From positions 1,340,839-1,404,838 of the forward strand of contig BPGT01000001.1 of NCBI GenBank assembly GCA_026003175.1: a DNA stretch of 64,000 bases, in the 5' to 3' direction. Of this stretch, positions 62,497-64,000 are shown one piece after another (within the stretch, counting starts at the first letter, position 1; each line of letters starts with the position of its first letter). Made by a program: the position numbers and the translations under genes. Under the pieces are notes generated by a model, which saw nothing but the letters and a program-made list of their open reading frames with translations, was not told the DNA's origin and ran no database searches. This stretch comes from Armatimonadota bacterium. GTDB lineage: Bacteria; Armatimonadota; HRBIN16.

Positions 62497-63297
62497 ATGC
62501 GAAACCTTATCACCAGAAGGCGAGCGTTCACGCTGATTGAACTGCTCGTTGTCATCGCGATTATCGCGATCCTGGCAGCTATTCTGTTCCCGGTGTTCGC
62601 GCAGGCGCGCGAGAAGGCACGGGCAACCTCGTGTTTAAGCAACACCAAACAGATTGCTCTGGCAGTGCAGATGTACACGCAGGACTATGACGAGACATAC
62701 GCCATGAACCTGTATTTCGTGGCGCCGAACGTGTGGGTGAGTTTCTATGATGCACACGTTCCCTACGTGAAGAACGCCGATATCCTGCGCTGTCCGTCTA
62801 ACCCGACCGAGATCGACTGGCCAGGCATGATCCAGATGCTGACTGGGGGCGCGCTGACCTCGCCTGGCAATTTCCGCTATGCCTCGTACAACGGCAACTA
62901 TGCGCTGTTCGAGGACGGCAACTGGGGCGCGCCTCTGGGCGCGAACACTGCTGTGCCGCCCATTCGCGAGGCGGAGCTGCGATACCCTGCAGAAACCGGT
63001 GCCTTTTATGATGGCTGGCTGGACGTGCAGTTCTACAGCCCGATCGCTCCGCGCCATAACGAGATGGTGAACTGCGCTTATGCGGATGGTCATGCGAAGG
63101 TAGTGCGAGCACGCCGCAACCCGAACCCCACCGCTCCTACTGACCCCATCAAGGGACGCAAGCGCGACGAGTGGCTGGTAGCGGGCGGTCCGTATGGCGG
63201 CTCGTATGAGATATGGGGTATCGTCATTGACCCCAACTGCAACTATGACCTGAGACGCGCTGGGCAGTGCTCCGACACACCGAGAGCGCTTCGCTAA
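62497..63297 (+). CDS. DUF1559-type pseudopilin
   Basis: A 266-residue protein starting at the ATG at 62497, after AAAAGGAGGG; a TTG immediately upstream is rejected. A prepilin leader, the FTLIE cleavage-methylation motif and a long hydrophobic helix ([20 protein letters not shown]) are followed by [20 protein letters not shown], then a beta-rich domain with ILRCPSNP and an [11 protein letters not shown]-terminal strand. Families with this head are greatly expanded in Armatimonadota, Planctomycetes and relatives; individual roles are unknown. Confidence 0.92.
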   Translation: MRNLITRRRAFTLIELLVVIAIIAILAAILFPVFAQAREKARATSCLSNTKQIALAVQMYTQDYDETYAMNLYFVAPNVWVSFYDAHVPYVKNADILRCPSNPTEIDWPGMIQMLTGGALTSPGNFRYASYNGNYALFEDGNWGAPLGANTAVPPIREAELRYPAETGAFYDGWLDVQFYSPIAPRHNEMVNCAYADGHAKVVRARRNPNPTAPTDPIKGRKRDEWLVAGGPYGGSYEIWGIVIDPNCNYDLRRAGQCSDTPRALR

Positions 63298-63311
63298 ACC
63301 CGAGATACTGC

Positions 63312-63343
63312 AAAGGGGGTACGGCTTTCGCACCCCCTTTTTA
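63312..63343 (+). terminator. Rho-independent terminator of the pseudopilin gene
   Basis: AAAGGGGGTACGG and a matching CGCACCCCCTTTTT form a stem of 8 or more bp with a small loop, followed by T residues, 15 bases after the stop. It may also slow transcription from the convergent HD-GYP gene. Confidence 0.75.
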
Positions 63344-63353
63344 TCACACACTA

Positions 63354-64000
63354 TTATGCCGCTGCCAGCAGCTCTTCCCCTCCACGCTGCGATAGCATTT
63401 TGCGTCTGTTCACCGCCGCCATAAAAGCGTCCACCATTAAGGGGTCAAACTGCTTCCCTTTCTGCCGTTGAAGTTCAGCCAGTGCGGATTGCCAGTCCAT
63501 ACCCTTACGGTAGGGGCGGTCGGTAGTCATCGCGCTGAAGGCATCAGCAACAGCAAGGAGGCGCGCCAGGAAGGGGATTTGCTCGCCTGCTAAGCCGTCA
63601 GGATAACCTTTCCCATCCCATCGCTCGTGGTGCCAACGCACCACCGGCACAATCGGTTCCATCCCCGGCAGGGCAGCCAGCATCACCGCACCCAGCACAG
63701 CATGTTGCTTCATCGCCTCGTACTCTTCGGTGGTTAGCATATCGGGCTTGAGCAACACCTCGTCAGGGATGCCAATCTTTCCTATATCGTGCACCAGCCC
63801 GGCAAGGCGCAAGGTCTGCTTTTCTGCGTCAGACAAGCCCAGTTCCTCCGCTATCCACTGCGCGTACTCGGTAACCTCTTCGGAATGTCGGCGCGTGTAG
63901 TGGTCCTTGTTGTCGATAGCGATGACCATTGCTTCCAGAGTAGAAAACGCCCCGTTCGCATGGATGCGATAGCGCGTGCGCCAGCTGGAGCGAGTATCGG
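63354..64000 (-). CDS. HD-GYP-domain protein (cyclic di-GMP phosphodiesterase-like), partial
   Basis: The minus-strand frame is open to the window edge, so only the C-terminal 214 residues are seen, and an apparent ATG at 63929 is internal. The HD-GYP core has AIDNKDHYTRRHSEEVTEYA, LVHDIGKIGIPDEVLLKP and the HHERWDGKGYPDGLAGEQ signature, with the C-terminal DAFSAMTTDRPYRKGM. The upstream (N-terminal) part probably carries sensory domains. HD-GYP proteins hydrolyse cyclic di-GMP, linking to motility or biofilm control. Confidence 0.9.
   Translation of the reverse strand, partial: DTRSSWRTRYRIHANGAFSTLEAMVIAIDNKDHYTRRHSEEVTEYAQWIAEELGLSDAEKQTLRLAGLVHDIGKIGIPDEVLLKPDMLTTEEYEAMKQHAVLGAVMLAALPGMEPIVPVVRWHHERWDGKGYPDGLAGEQIPFLARLLAVADAFSAMTTDRPYRKGMDWQSALAELQRQKGKQFDPLMVDAFMAAVNRRKMLSQRGGEELLAAA

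Noticed and set aside
63354-63929. A complete 191-residue HD-GYP protein starting at 63929
   Set aside because: The frame stays open with HD-GYP-type sequence upstream of that ATG to the window edge, so the gene is truncated by the window rather than short.

Overview
The window reads as a chromosomal segment of a moderately high-GC, Gram-negative-type bacterium, most likely a member of Armatimonadota or a close relative. This is inference from gene content. The evidence is a DUF1559-type pseudopilin with the [20 protein letters not shown] start, a PEP-CTERM protein, many large secreted multidomain enzymes, a split three-subunit transhydrogenase, and the canonical sigma-70 promoters (TTGACA with TATAAT-like -10 boxes) that occur throughout. 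No 16S or 23S gene is present to confirm it.

Layout. 0-3.4 kb (minus): a secreted NHL-propeller/HExxH protein, an ABC ATPase lacking its catalytic Glu, and the start of a further gene. 3.4-6.3 kb (minus): pntA1-pntA2-pntB. 6.5-12.9 kb: a MITE, a subtilase, a snapalysin-like metallopeptidase, a PepSY-type protein and a Spy/CpxP-like protein, forming an extracellular-protease neighbourhood. 13.0-17.4 kb: glmS, hicBA and an NHLRC2-like thioredoxin/NHL protein. 17.4-24.2 kb (minus): an accessory block of secreted, membrane and pilin-like proteins. It contains a Cys-rich exported protein, a glycosyltransferase, a thioredoxin-fold protein, an STN-like protein, a frameshifted ECF sigma gene, a duplicated gene fragment and a shared upstream element.

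24.3-28.6 kb (minus): the infC-rpmI-rplT-pheS-pheT operon with a non-canonical AUC start for IF-3. 28.8-36.9 kb: an RqcH/NFACT gene, a degraded HEPN cassette, purH, a TSUP permease, an O-acetylhomoserine sulfhydrylase, a small secreted protein and deoB. 37.1-45.4 kb: a GMPP/phosphomannomutase fusion, a nucleoside permease, tRNA-Ala(CGC), and the TPR-nadK-recN operon. 45.6-54.2 kb: a hypothetical gene, an esterase lipoprotein, threonine aldolase, a second MITE plus a PIN toxin-antitoxin module bracketed by an 84/85-bp direct repeat, a beta-lactamase-fold hydrolase, a TIM-barrel isomerase and a large permease-like protein. 54.2-59.8 kb (minus): a DUF92 protein, an NlpC/P60 hydrolase, and a tightly coupled six-gene operon of mostly membrane proteins with no known function. 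59.8-64.0 kb: a PEP-CTERM protein, a zinc ribbon, a dGTPase-like HD protein, a DUF1559 pseudopilin and a partial HD-GYP protein.

The strongest candidates for something undescribed are three. (1) Two near-identical 186-bp MITEs each have a 9-bp target duplication that ends exactly on the first T of a TTGACA -35 box. (2) The six-gene membrane operon at 55.9-59.7 kb is driven by a consensus promoter. (3) The 17.4-24.2 kb secretion/pilin-like island is linked to a broken ECF sigma gene and a conserved 29-bp upstream element.
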